The notes under the pieces: model-generated
What the model was told of the DNA's origin: nothing
Databases searched by the model: none
What the model saw: the letters and a program-made list of their open reading frames with translations, nothing else
In this document: in pieces, positions 53,001 to 64,000 of the stretch
How the letters are laid out: each line of letters starts with the position of its first letter
Numbering within the stretch: position 1 is the stretch's first letter
NCBI GenBank assembly: GCA_027574665.1
Contig: CM050655.1
Location: 12,395,170-12,459,169 of the forward strand
Source of the DNA: Rhynochetos jubatus
Lineage: Eukaryota > Chordata > Aves > Eurypygiformes > Rhynochetidae
Direction: 5' to 3'
DNA length: 64,000 bases
Translations under genes and position numbers: made by a program

Positions 53001-54813
53001 GACATTTTAAAAATCCAGTTAAGAAATAATCTGCAAGAGACATCTTGGGGTTTTTTTCAGCATTTTCTTTTCTCTTAAGAGAACTGGTTGATGGAACTAA
53101 ACATTAGGACATTGTAAGTACTAAAATCCAGAAAAAAAATTGGCTCAAATATACTGTCAAAGATTACAGCAGATACCACCTTAGTCCTAAAACTTTTTTT
53201 GATTTGATTTTTTAATTAGAGTCCTTATTTTAATAAATTGAGCTACTTTTTGTGTCCATGGAGTGAAAGAATATTTTGGCATTCCAAAGGACTTAAATAC
53301 TGTGTTCCAAATTAAAATGATGTGATATCTACTGTTCTATATTCCCTTTTATCTCCTCCTCGTACTGGATCCACCTCTCTCATCTGACGTATGTTCTCTT
53401 CTGCAAGTCAGCCTCTGATTTGAATCTCACATGGAATCTCACATAGAACAAATAATAAAACCAGCGCAATACTGTGAGCCTTCATTCAACAGCTACATCG
53501 AAAAAATATTTCTACACATGTAGTAATTAGGATTTAAGATTTCACTAAAAGAGGTGATTTCTTGAATTTTAATCAAACAACAGAAGACAATTTGCTTTTA
53601 TTACGTCTCCCATATAAATTCAGAAAATGCTGCAGAATAGAAACACAGGCTACTTTGGAAATCTAGGGATCACAGTACAGGCTCTTTTGTTCTAGTCTTT
53701 TCATCACAAAATTCCTAGCCTGGATGATTGAAAGATGCAAATGACTGCCTGTACACTGTTCTGTTGAAATAAATTAAAGGAAAGCAAATTATGCAGTATC
53801 AAAATAAAGGAGAAATGTGTCATTCTTGCTATTATGAAACATACAACTGTTCATTTGTGCACAGACATGCAGTGTGGAAACCCAGGGCTCTGTTCACACT
53901 GACATCTCTTGACTCCACGTGCAGCAAGAAGCAGCAGATGAGGCTGGTTTCAGCTCTGCAACACCCAGGACTTCAGCATGGTCAGCACACATGAAGAATG
54001 GTGGGGGACAAAGAACAAGCACTTACAACTTTTAATTAGCAGCAAAGAGCCAGCTTATTGGATGGAGCTGACAGTGTAATGAGTGTACAGTCAAAGTCAG
54101 ACACATGCAAACGATGCTGTAGGTAGCAGGACATTCCCCACACCCCAGATATCATCTATGGTCCTTTCTACAAAGAACCATGCTGTGGCACCTCTGAATA
54201 CTAATCATCATCTTCATTAAAATTATATTTCTTGCTAAATACAATAGGAAAACTGCTTCTTGACCTGACAATAGAATTTATTTCAGAAACCCAAACAGAA
54301 CCACAGTGAGTCTGTAAAATACTTTTGCTCTACAACTGCTTGAGCACAAAGCTGACAACCGAAGTCCACCTGATTCAAAGTTTCATTTTAAAGAATGGCA
54401 TAAATATTTTTAATTTCTCTATGAAATATCAGCCTTTCAGCCAGGTAGCTCTGTTCTCACTCAAGCTTGTCAGGAAGTTCCCTTTTATTCTCAGGGGAAC
54501 TAGGGGGACACCAGTTTACTGCCCTGCAGCACAGGTGACATGGGTGATGACATCAAACAAGCACAACAGAGAACTTCTTACCTAGAACAGGTTCTACATT
54601 CTATATAAGCCCTTGACAGGCAATCCCCAAATCGGGCATAACATGCAGAACAAATGGGTGCACTTATTGTGAAATAGGTGTCTGCCAAAGACAACAAAAA
54701 AAACAGTTTGCCTGCCATGAGTTAGTAGGAAGGATTCTGGTATCCAGGGAGCAATGAAGTCTACTAAAAATATTTAAAATTACTTTAAATTTCTGACAAA
54801 AAGTTAAAAATTC
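47069..54813. other. AT-rich non-coding stretch, nothing supported
   Basis: No gene, RNA or repeat family was recognised. Minor items are a degenerate TG-rich patch at about 51396-51425, a 13-base direct duplication GAATCTCACAT near 53422-53447, and the AT palindrome AATATTTTAAAATATT at 52842-52857. Confidence 0.5.
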
Positions 54814-54830
54814 TTTTTTTTTTTTTTTTT
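54814..54830. repeat. T17 homopolymer
   Basis: An uninterrupted T run. It could be a minus-strand poly(A) tail, but no retrogene is visible beside it. Confidence 0.85.
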
Positions 54831-55620
54831 AATAATATTAGGGTTATTTCCTGTTCAATATATGGATAAATTCGACTCACCTACATAAAGTTCTCATGAA
54901 AATGTTATAAGGTCAGTTGATTGATAGGAAATCTGATCAATTCCTGCTAATTAATGTTGATAGCCAGTACATATCCAATATCAACTAATACGGTGATCTA
55001 TAGGGGATCCTTGTTTCCCCAACCAATAGGCACTAATTAAGTTACTTTAGCTAGGTTCACACAGTAAATGCTGAATTTTAATAGCTACAGCCAATTCTCT
55101 CAGGATTAGCTGGACAGACTCCCTCTTAAAAACCCTGAAATCTCCTGGTAATTGTGTGGCCTCCTTCTTCCAGCTTCTGTTCTAAAATCCCATCAGACCT
55201 GAAAGTTCATGTGCCATTTACCACATTCCTAGCTGGTGCAAAGGTTCATCATTTGAGAATAATACAGAAACTCCCAAGATGATCTAATTTATTTCCAGGA
55301 TTATACCTGCCCATAGCTTGCCTTGCTTTGTAGCATGATATTTTGCCTTTCTCATATTGCCCTTGGTACACCCGCACATAAATTTAGTGTTGATTCCTTC
55401 TCCCTGTAGATGGTCAAAGCTAGCAATGGATTTCAGCTGTCTTGTGAATTTACACTGGTAAGTAAAATAGAATCTAGTAAAAAACCCAAAAGTGAAAAGC
55501 AAAACCAACAAAACTTTATGTTGGAAATTACACCATTTTTGCATCTGGACCAGAGTTTTTTCTCACGATACACGTAAGGAAACAATTAAGAAGTCTGGAA
55601 AGAGTCAAGGCTTAAGAGAC

Positions 55621-55644
55621 ATTGCACAAGAACTGGTAAAGATT
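55621..55644 (+). repeat. 24-bp dispersed direct repeat, copy 1
   Basis: ATTGCACAAGAACTGG and the following TAAAGATT are identical to 57276-57299. Flanking bases differ between the two copies. An exact 24-mer is not expected twice by chance in 64 kb. Confidence 0.95.
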
Positions 55645-56689
55645 TCTTTACAACTGGCTTTGGTATACTATTTGAGTCTCCAAAATTGGTTCAGAAAATG
55701 ACAAAGGCACATTCTGGAAAGTGCTTAGTATAGAAAATTCCTGGAATATTACATCATGATTTCAACTTTGATTCAGTAAGCAATATGTCTATGAAGTTTT
55801 ATATATCTGTATACAAATACAGACCTGAGGGAGAAGAAATAAACAGTCCAGTGTCTAAAAAGAGAAAAACATGTATTCTGCCTGGCTAAGCAAAAATCAC
55901 CTGTAAATTGTTTAAAATGCAAATTTTATTCATATTACTCAAAAAGGTGTTCTTTTTAAAAAGTTGACTTAATCTGAATAAAAAATAAACCAAACTGTTA
56001 CATAGTATGCAGTGTTTGAACTCTTCCCAACAAACACATTTTCAATTATTTTCAAAAATGTTTTTGTCATATTAAAGATTTTTCTCTTTTTTCAAAGTTG
56101 TATTTCATATTTTTAACACTCAGTGTTTTACAAGCTGGGTAAATATTTCACAGTCTTGACAGTATCAATGATACTTGTGTATAATTATACTGTATAAAAA
56201 CGTGTTTCTTTGGCACATTATGCAACTTTCAATATGCCAGAGACACTGCAGAGGAAATGTAGCAGACATTATTTAATTAGTTGCATTCAAATAAAGATTT
56301 GCAGAGCAAACATAGGAAAATACAGAGATTCTTAGTCCTTCTGCACTTTACAGAGGGACTGTAACAGATACAGGGAATTATTTTTCCTCATTTATTACAA
56401 AAAGTAGAAAACCAAACAGAGATCTTTGCAATACAGATGGCTATACAGAAGATTTTAATTATATATCCATAAAAATTAGAATATAGTAGACAGAAGAAAA
56501 ATTTCTTACTCTGCTCTTGTACTCTGATCGCTAGGCCAGATTCAACTATAGTTTTTACTTCTTTTTAACATTACACTTTGTCAATCAGCACTGTCATGCA
56601 GAGCTATAGTATTTATTTAACCCTAATTCCGCTATATTTTGAGTGAATGGATGAAATAAACATCCCTAGTTTGACAATAGCACACACGA
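55645..56689. other. AT-rich non-coding stretch, nothing supported
   Basis: No feature apart from the small palindrome AGTATCA-A-TGATACT at 56161-56175. Confidence 0.5.
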
Positions 56690-56800
56690 AATGTGGCACT
56701 GAAGTCCCATAGGAATATACTGCCTGATCCTGCATCTATTGAAGGTAATAGCAAGATTCTCACTGGATTTTCACAGAGACGGGATTTTACTCTAAACTTC
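56690..56800. mobile_element. Possible ancient CR1/L3-type LINE 3' remnant
   Basis: TGCCTGATCCTGCATCTATTG, AAGGTAATAGCAAGATTCTC and ACTGGATTTTCACAGAGACG, followed by GGATTTTACTCTAAA, resemble the amniote CR1/L3 tail. That consensus has 'gatcctgc', 'cattgaagtcaatggcaag', 'actgacttcaacagagcc' and 'aggatttcaccct' in this order. The match is by eye to a remembered consensus. Confidence 0.45.
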
Positions 56801-57275
56801 CCTGCATGTAGTCAAACTGCTTGAATTAACTGGCCTTTTCTCTTCGGAAAACTCGCTGGGGTTTTAGAACTGACTTCGTGAACCGCATGCATGCAATTGC
56901 TCTCTGGGTAATACGGACTGTTCATACAGACTCCACGAGCAAACTTATTTGTACAGACTGCAGTTCTACCTGCACACCATAACGGCTGCTCTCATCGTGC
57001 ATGCACAGAGGCTCCGCACTATGATACTATGAGAATTATGTGTAACCAATGTACTAAATTACCCCACCTAAATGCAGAAAACAATTAACACAATTTTATG
57101 TTACTCAAAAGTTGGGTTTATTCACTTTTTTTTGACTTAAGTAAAAAATGAAAAAAAAAAAAAAGGCAATTTGTTAATCCTCTCCAATCAATACAGGGTT
57201 TTTTCAGTGAAATTCCTAACACCAAATAACTGTTTTCAGCGAGCTACTCATCTGCAACCTAAACACTGGAGTGAT

Positions 57276-57299
57276 ATTGCACAAGAACTGGTAAAGATT
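57276..57299 (+). repeat. 24-bp dispersed direct repeat, copy 2
   Basis: Identical to 55621-55644, 1655 bp downstream in the same orientation. Here the stretch from 57240 up to CAAGAACTG lies between TGTTTTCAG and GTAAAG, which look like splice sites around about 51 open bases. This is noted but not called an exon. Confidence 0.95.
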
Positions 57300-59564
57300 C
57301 ATATACTCATATATTATTCATATATAAGATTCTTATATTGCCACTAATATATCATAGATACGTACAACACCAGTATTAGCGAGGTGCACAAAAAACCCCA
57401 AAAGATGGATTTGTCTGCTGGTGCTTGGGAGGAAGCATTTGTAAGTGTCCTTGTATGCTCTCACCTCATTACTGCTTGTTCGACATGCGTTTGGCAGGGT
57501 TACTGGGGCAGCTGAACAGAGTTAGGATTCTTCTTGTTAGTAAGGTTTGTACAGTTTTAACATTTTATTGTGTGAGAACTGGAGAAAGAACAAAGGCAGG
57601 TTTCGAGTCTGTCAAACTCTCCCCAGACAAGGTACTAGCATGAGGAAAGTGACCTCCAATCTGACTTAGAGTAGCTATATGCTGTATTTTCTGCACACTA
57701 CGCTAAAATGTGTAATGTTGTGGTCACCCACTTAGTAGATATGCTCCTGGAAATGATTAACAGGATAATGTGCCTCACTCCTCACGCCACTGCTGAAGAA
57801 AATAGCTGAAAGAGGTAAAAATTATGGCAGTTTCCTGTAGTAAAAGTTTTATGTGTTTTTTTCCCTTAATAAGTCAGAAGAGCATAACGGACTAAAAGGT
57901 GCATCACACTGTACTTCCAGGTGGATTATAGCAAAATTACTATTCTTTGATCAGCAGGGTCTTTGCTCTCTAATTTATAAAAGGTCTTTTTCAGTAGATG
58001 TCAAAGAAGTTGAAGGAAGTAAAATTCCTCTTTAAAAGATGACAAAAATTACAATGACTTTGCAATTGCAACCTCAACAAGGCTAATTGCTCCCCATCCC
58101 ACAAAAAGAGAATTCTTCTTTCTCAGGAATTCTGTGTTTATTGTCACATTACCACAGCTGTCTAACAATTTCAGCTAAGTAATTATACAGGCAAACTTTT
58201 CTGCCAATGCAGTTCAGAGCCCGGGGAGAGAAGATATACTCAGGTAATACAGCTTGTGTGCTACCTCTGCTAAAGCACAAGAATTTAAAGTTTATTTAAA
58301 AGTGACAGGTATCAGTACTGAGTATACCCACACTGTGATCTCATCTCAAACATTACTTTAGAGTTTCCCTTCCTGATAATAAATCTTTAAAATAGGTCTA
58401 CACCACAAATCAGAGAAATGGCTAAGTACTGTGTAAACATAGATGAATGATCTCTATCTTGTTTTAGTTTTTGATTTAAAACATACAGGTGTTTAAAAAC
58501 CAAAGCTGCAAAACTCTCCACAGCCTGAAGGTAAAAAAAATTAGTAAGTTCCTTTCTGATGCCACAGTCATGATTATCTATACACAGTTTAGTTTAAAGC
58601 CTGTTTAATTCTAGCTAATTTAGAAGAGTTGGGTTTAACTTCTTCCAGCCATAGATTTCAACAAACAGAAAACAATGAACATCAACCCCACCCCAAAAAT
58701 AAAGGCGGGGGGACAGGGTGAGAGGAGAAGTAAACATGAAGTAATCTTGTCTCATGTTAGATGCTGTACCTGAGCATGATGAGCAGCTAAGGGATGAGTG
58801 CACAGGTTTAAAACCTCAGTTAGGATAGCTGTATATAAGAACAGTAAGAAAGAGGTACGAGCATTACAGCGATGATCTAAACCAAATGAAAACCATTCTT
58901 CCCATGAAAGATATGGAGGTAAAAGAAAGATGCAACAAATGCTCTGTAAGTCATAAAAAAAAAAAAAGATGTAACATCAGATTAGCACCCCCTCTTTCTC
59001 TCTTTGAAAAGGTAACTGATTATGAGACATATTTTATAAATCTGAACTTTATTAATTATTTTTATATGATGGAACACAATTATTAGTTATGCTGCAGGAG
59101 GAGTAGCTTTGAAGAACTGTGGGTAAGGTGTTATTTAATGAAAAGATGATAATGGGTAGTGCTACAAGACCAACTGTTGAACCACACGAGGTTATCAGCT
59201 CTTGAAGGACTGAAATGAAGATTGGTATTATTACAGATTGACATTACACAAAGTAGGAATGCATTAATGATAGCCTTTGCTGAGATGAAATTATGTGGCA
59301 TTCTAAGGACAAAGGTGGATTAGGATTTTACAATGAAAGCTTGATTGGGCATCAGAAGAGAGAAAACAGAAATGGGATTAATATAATGATGTGAAGGGCA
59401 AGGACTAATTTCTGCTATTAAGTGAGCAGCTCATCATTTGAGGATAATGTGGGAGGAAAAGCTCACACATGCTAGTTGATGAGAAGAGTCAAAACAATAC
59501 AAGTTGCAAAAGAGAAGACATTAAGAATCAGAACGAGTCTACAGCATTGGTCAAATTTGCAATA
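57300..59564. other. AT-rich non-coding stretch, nothing supported
   Basis: Only A-runs (for example about 58956-58967) and chance open frames are seen. Confidence 0.5.
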
Positions 59565-59582
59565 TTATGCAATATTGCATAA
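59565..59582. repeat. 18-bp perfect palindrome
   Basis: TTATGCAATATTGCATAA equals its own reverse complement. A further GCAATATT half lies just upstream (59559-59566), so the core is partly tandem. The half-site TTATGCAAT resembles C/EBP- or POU-type binding motifs, which is inference only. Confidence 0.9.
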
Positions 59583-61973
59583 AATATAAGATACATTCAA
59601 GGGACATGGATTCAGACAGGTAGAATAAGAAATTGCCCAGGACCCCTGTGCTCCTCCAGTGAGGAAGCACTCTTCCATACTCCTTCCCAGTAAGGAATTG
59701 CAGGAGCTATCGTATCAGTGGAGAACAGAAGTGTTTAACCTACTTTGTATGGCAACATAAAACCTAAGAGGAGATGGAATTTCTGCCTATAAATAAATCC
59801 GTTGGGTAAACTCTGGGGGAGGCAGAGTTGGGGAGAGCACTATTTTATGTTTACTGACTAACTGGCACAGAAACAAATGATGTGGTACAAATCACGATAA
59901 CATTGAGCTTGATGTTTAAGGAAGGGATATTGCTAAACAGCCAGTGTCTCCAGTTACAACAAACCAGGTACAAAACTGGAATTCAGTGCAGTATTATTAA
60001 TTAGTGAATCTTAGAAAACAATCCTGTATGGGAAATTTAATTAGTTATCACCCTTCAAATATACCTAGTGAATATTAATTCTTACACAAAATTGCCCAGC
60101 CTGTAGCAAAAAAGTATATGGCATATTTCTAATTTCAAGGGGATATGAGAAGAGGGTTTATACACAATAATGTTCTGAGTACTAAGTAAATTTATTTTCA
60201 GATTACTGAAAGTAGAGCCAAAAAAAGCCACAATAATGCCATCTGAGTATTAATCATAGTTTCTCATTACATACACTGAGAAATTTGACTGCTGTTTGCC
60301 ACACAGAAAGTACTCGGGTGACAGAGATTTAAACAGGCAAGAAAACCTAATAAACAATTTTTTCTTATTTTCTTGTCAAAACAAAGAGACAATTAAAACA
60401 ACATGTTCATAATGTTTCAAGTACTTCTGTTGCCTCTGCATTGAGTCATCTGGTGTTTATGCAGCAAGAACTAGAAAAAAACATCCGATAAAAACCCAGA
60501 TCCAAATAATCGTGCTTCCCAACTATACCCAAATGTTTTCATTCTAGGCATATCAATATAACTGATCCAATCTCTTTCTGGTAGACAACAAAATACAAAA
60601 ACATGTTGACACTGAAGAGAGAGTGCAGCTTTTCAAAGGGATATGCACTTATCTCCTATACAGTAAAGTTTTCCTCAGGATATTAAAGATTAAGATATTT
60701 TGTACAATAATGAAAACTTTCTGCTAAAAGACACTATTTTGATGGAAGCTGAGACACTAGCTAATTGCTGTTTATAAAAATCATATTTAAAGTTTTTCTT
60801 TCAAGCACTGGTGTTGACCTCCTACTACTTAATTTAGCCATTGGTGGTATTTTCTTGCAAAGGCAATATATTACCAAATTGCAGGTTTAATTCCACTTGT
60901 TAACCTGTAACAACCCACAAGAGAACTGCCTAGTCTGAAAAAAAAATCTGAAATTGTGTCAGTAACGGAAAAGACAAAAGTTGTTATACTCACATCTTTT
61001 TTCTCCCCACCCCTAACCAGAACTCCTCTCATCTTTCTATCCAATGGGTAAATCAGCAAATATTTCAAACTAACAAAATATTACCGGATCACAACATTCT
61101 TCCAGTTACCTATTGGGGTTAACCTTAACTTGACCTAAGAAAGTTATCCAGCATTCAGCCCCAAAGGAACTTGGATCTGACCATAATATTTAACAAACAG
61201 ACATTATTAAGATACTGTGAGTTCTGGGACTATAAGGTTTTTATTCTGAGACCAATTCAGTACTACTTTTTGCCATGACTTGCATGCTAGGCCACTAAGG
61301 CAAAACAGTAGCTGCCACAAAATTCGCCTAGGCGCACAAAATCTGGGCAAGTATTTCTGTTCCCTGTGCTGCTGCTCAGAAAGGTTGTAGGTTTGTAGTG
61401 CCATGGAAACAGCTGAAAGGTGTCCGTGATGCACAGAGAGCATGATGCAGAAAGAGAAATATGGACAGTTGTGCCTTTGGAGGCAAAAATGTACCTCTAT
61501 GGCTCTGCCCATCTATGCCACTGATGACAGCCATATATTTCCAACAATGTTCAGGCTACGTGGCTGATTGTTTAACGCAATCCAGGCATCTCATGTATTA
61601 CTCTAGCAACAGAGCTTATCCCACATTCCTCTACTGAAGAAATCAGTGCAGCAATTGCCCAAACATTCGTGGCACCAAACTTCCCATATTGCTGCTGGCC
61701 TTTGACAAAACATTTATTTCCAGAACCTGATGGCTAGGTTAGTGAACAAAGTTGAATTTATATCCCCCATCCCAAAAGTGTTTCTATTTTTAGTATATTG
61801 GCATTTTTTAATCTCTGCTAGTAGGTTTTGAAACATAATGTCTCATTTGAATACATTAGCATATCAGTACCACAAGGTCATTACAGAATGCAGGAGATGA
61901 AAGCAGTTTTACATGCCATTATTTCCCAGGAAAACTAGGAGAAGCAAAAGAGTAAATTGCCTACTATTTTGTT
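59583..61973. other. AT-rich non-coding stretch, nothing supported
   Basis: No gene was recognised. The 101-codon minus frame at 61207-61512 lies in slightly GC-richer DNA but matches no family known to me. Confidence 0.45.
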
Positions 61974-62020
61974 AAAAAAAAAACACCCCAACAACAAAAC
62001 CAGGGAAAAAAAACCCAAAA
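61974..62020. repeat. A/C-rich low-complexity tract
   Basis: Runs of A with CACCCCAACAACAAAACC and AAAAAAAACCCAAAA. Same type as the tracts at 4587, 8203, 16918 and 25519. Confidence 0.8.
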
Positions 62021-64000
62021 AGTGAAATCAGAAAGTATTCATTCGTAGGCTTTTGATACATCTGTGTCAAGGATAGCTCCGGTCTAAACAGTTATGGATC
62101 CCTTTGCCCTTGTTGATTTTAAAAATATCCAATACTATTTTTCATGCATAAACATCACAAGAGATCTATGATGAAAAAAAATAACAACATTAAAAGGAAA
62201 TGCAGTATTTTACTCATAGTTGCTAAGCAACTCTGCATTTGTATCCCATTACAGTTCTGCATGAGTAGTAGAGCAACCAAAAAAAAATTAGTAGTCTGTT
62301 TAATAGTACTGCTTACCCGCCAGTGCAACACAGTTACTGCCCTGTTTGGGCTTGCTTTTGTAAATCATTGTACTTATAAAACATCACCAAAAAAAAAAAA
62401 AAATCTTTCAACCAACAACTCTGCCATGGCAGACATAATCATGGTCCCCCGTCCTAGTGATTCACAATGAAACACCTAACAGTGTGCCATCAATGAGCTC
62501 TCCAAAGAGGATGATACTTTCACCAAATCATGCAGTGAAAATTTTTCCTGCAGCAAATAGGCACACCTGAAATCGAAAACTATACATTGCATATATTCAT
62601 ACTGTAATATAAAACAAACTCATGATGGTATTTCTTAGTACAGCTATGCAGTAAATCCAAGGCATTCAGCTCAAGGCTAACAGTTAGAGGCATCATGAAA
62701 TTAATTATGGAACTTGTGCTTTGCTTGTCAGGGAAACATTAACTTTAAAATTTTCAAGAAATTTGGTTTTGAATGTGTTCACTGTCATTGTGCAGCTAGA
62801 TCCACGGCTGTAGTTTGGATCCATCCATCCAAAGCACATTTGAGAACACACAATCCTGAACAGGAAATTGACCAGTAGCAAAGAGAAAGGTCAGCATCAA
62901 ATTATAATTCTTTTTGATGTTATTCAATTGCTTCATCTTTCATTTGCTTTCATTATTCTTCAAAGAGACTTAAAAAAATACTCTTCCCTTTTTGATCAGT
63001 ACAGCAATCAGGAAGTCCACAAGCTAATAATTTTCCACTAATATATTGAGAAATGGAGATGGAAATTAATTTAGGAAGCATAAGGATTTTCCTAAATTAT
63101 AGGATATTTCACAGGGTATTTACAGTTCTTCTTGAACTTTTGAATTTCAGACTGATAGACTGAGCAAAAAAGCTTCTATTTGCAATTTATAGGGCATTGG
63201 TGTATCCAATTAAGATGTAGGAAAGGTTACAGAAGCGTGTGAAAGCATCTGAGGAAAAGATTTGAGGATGCAAAGGAAGTTTTCTTTCACTTTTTGGTTG
63301 TGGCTAAGAAATAACATACTTAGTAGTACAATTCTTTAGGAAAAGAGAAACCTGCTAGTGTATACTTTAAACATTTTATATCCAATAAACTACAAAGCCT
63401 AACGTGTCAATGTTTTCAATCTATTTTTCAGTCCTCCATATCATCAGATATGCCCTACTCCTTTTGGCAATGAGAAGAGCCACATTCCAGGCTTCCGTTG
63501 ACACATTTTTGGACATCCCAAAGACATGGAAAATGGCCAACACTGTATTAGTGCCACAGGGCAATTGTGTTGCACCTGGAAGAGCACAGCCACTGTGCAA
63601 GCAGACTGTTGGACACGCAGGAGGCAGTGGTTCTGCTGGTGTTGTACCTGCCAGCAATGGTGGGTCTGAGAACGGTAATGCTGTAGCAGAACAATTTAAA
63701 ATCTTAACTTTACTTCGGTCATTGGTAAAACAGACATATAGTGCTATTAACATAATCTAAATACCTAAACCCAACCCACACAGACAAATCTTACCCATCA
63801 AACTTGTCAGAACTGGTGGAGTTGAGCACTTAATAACGTCAGGCAGGAAATCCACTGAAAATAATGGGGTCATGTATAATAAAATGCAGATGTTAATGCA
63901 TACACGTTCTCCTAGCTCAGCTTAAAAACTTCAAGACATGGTTGCAGTCCAGAGAAACAGTATTCCTCCCAACCTGCCTTCCAGTGTGTTGTAACTAACA
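62021..64000. other. Non-coding stretch to window end
   Basis: No gene is supported. A GC-richer patch at about 63540-63680 carries overlapping open frames of about 110 codons on both strands without family resemblance. CCACTGAAAATAATGGGGTC near 63850 weakly recalls an ancient CR1/L3 tail. Confidence 0.4.

Noticed and set aside
63404-63760. 118-codon plus and 110-codon minus overlapping frames
   Set aside because: Mutually antisense frames in a GC-richer patch, without homology or splice context.
1-64000. tRNA, rRNA and known miRNA genes
   Set aside because: No cloverleaf with A/B boxes, no rRNA core motif and no familiar miRNA seed-plus-hairpin was seen by eye.

Overview
The window looks like non-coding, AT-rich nuclear DNA from a bird, most likely a neoavian species. 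The bird call rests mainly on three long-terminal-repeat (LTR) copies. Two, at 93-425 and 19293-19952, belong to one family; the third, at 10289-10834 on the minus strand, belongs to another. I recognise both families as common in neoavian genomes. A CR1-type LINE fragment with its 5' leader and the start of ORF1 lies near 44230-44830, and there are faint ancient CR1/L3-, L2- and MIR-like remnants. CpG is scarce, there is no CpG island, and no protein family could be recognised in any frame. The window is therefore either a gene desert or the inside of a very large intron.

Layout. 1-5000 holds an LTR fragment and a possible ancient CR1 remnant. 5000-5320 carries two long imperfect hairpins about 160 bp apart. 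8200-8760 has an A/C-rich tract and a run of 16 G. 9661-9780 (minus) is a 120-base stretch framed by good splice signals. 10289-10834 is a solo LTR. 10835-19292 is mostly featureless AT-rich DNA. 19293-19952 is a second solo LTR with an internal 45-bp tandem repeat. 22842-22886 is a 12-bp minisatellite. 28335-28368 is a strong hairpin. 31300-31660 resembles an L2 remnant. 40645-40770 resembles a MIR/CORE-SINE tail. 44230-44830 is the CR1 5' fragment. 46990-47068 holds three back-to-back perfect inverted repeats, the most unusual structure seen. 55621-57299 contains a 24-bp exact repeat in two places. The remainder is simple AT-rich sequence.

No group of genes working together is present. I did not find a new gene system. 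The best leads are the triple inverted repeat at 46990, the 48-nt near-palindrome at 5272, the CR1 copy that keeps its 5' rather than its 3' end, and the exon-like block at 9661-9780. All family names are from memory of consensus sequences, not from a search.
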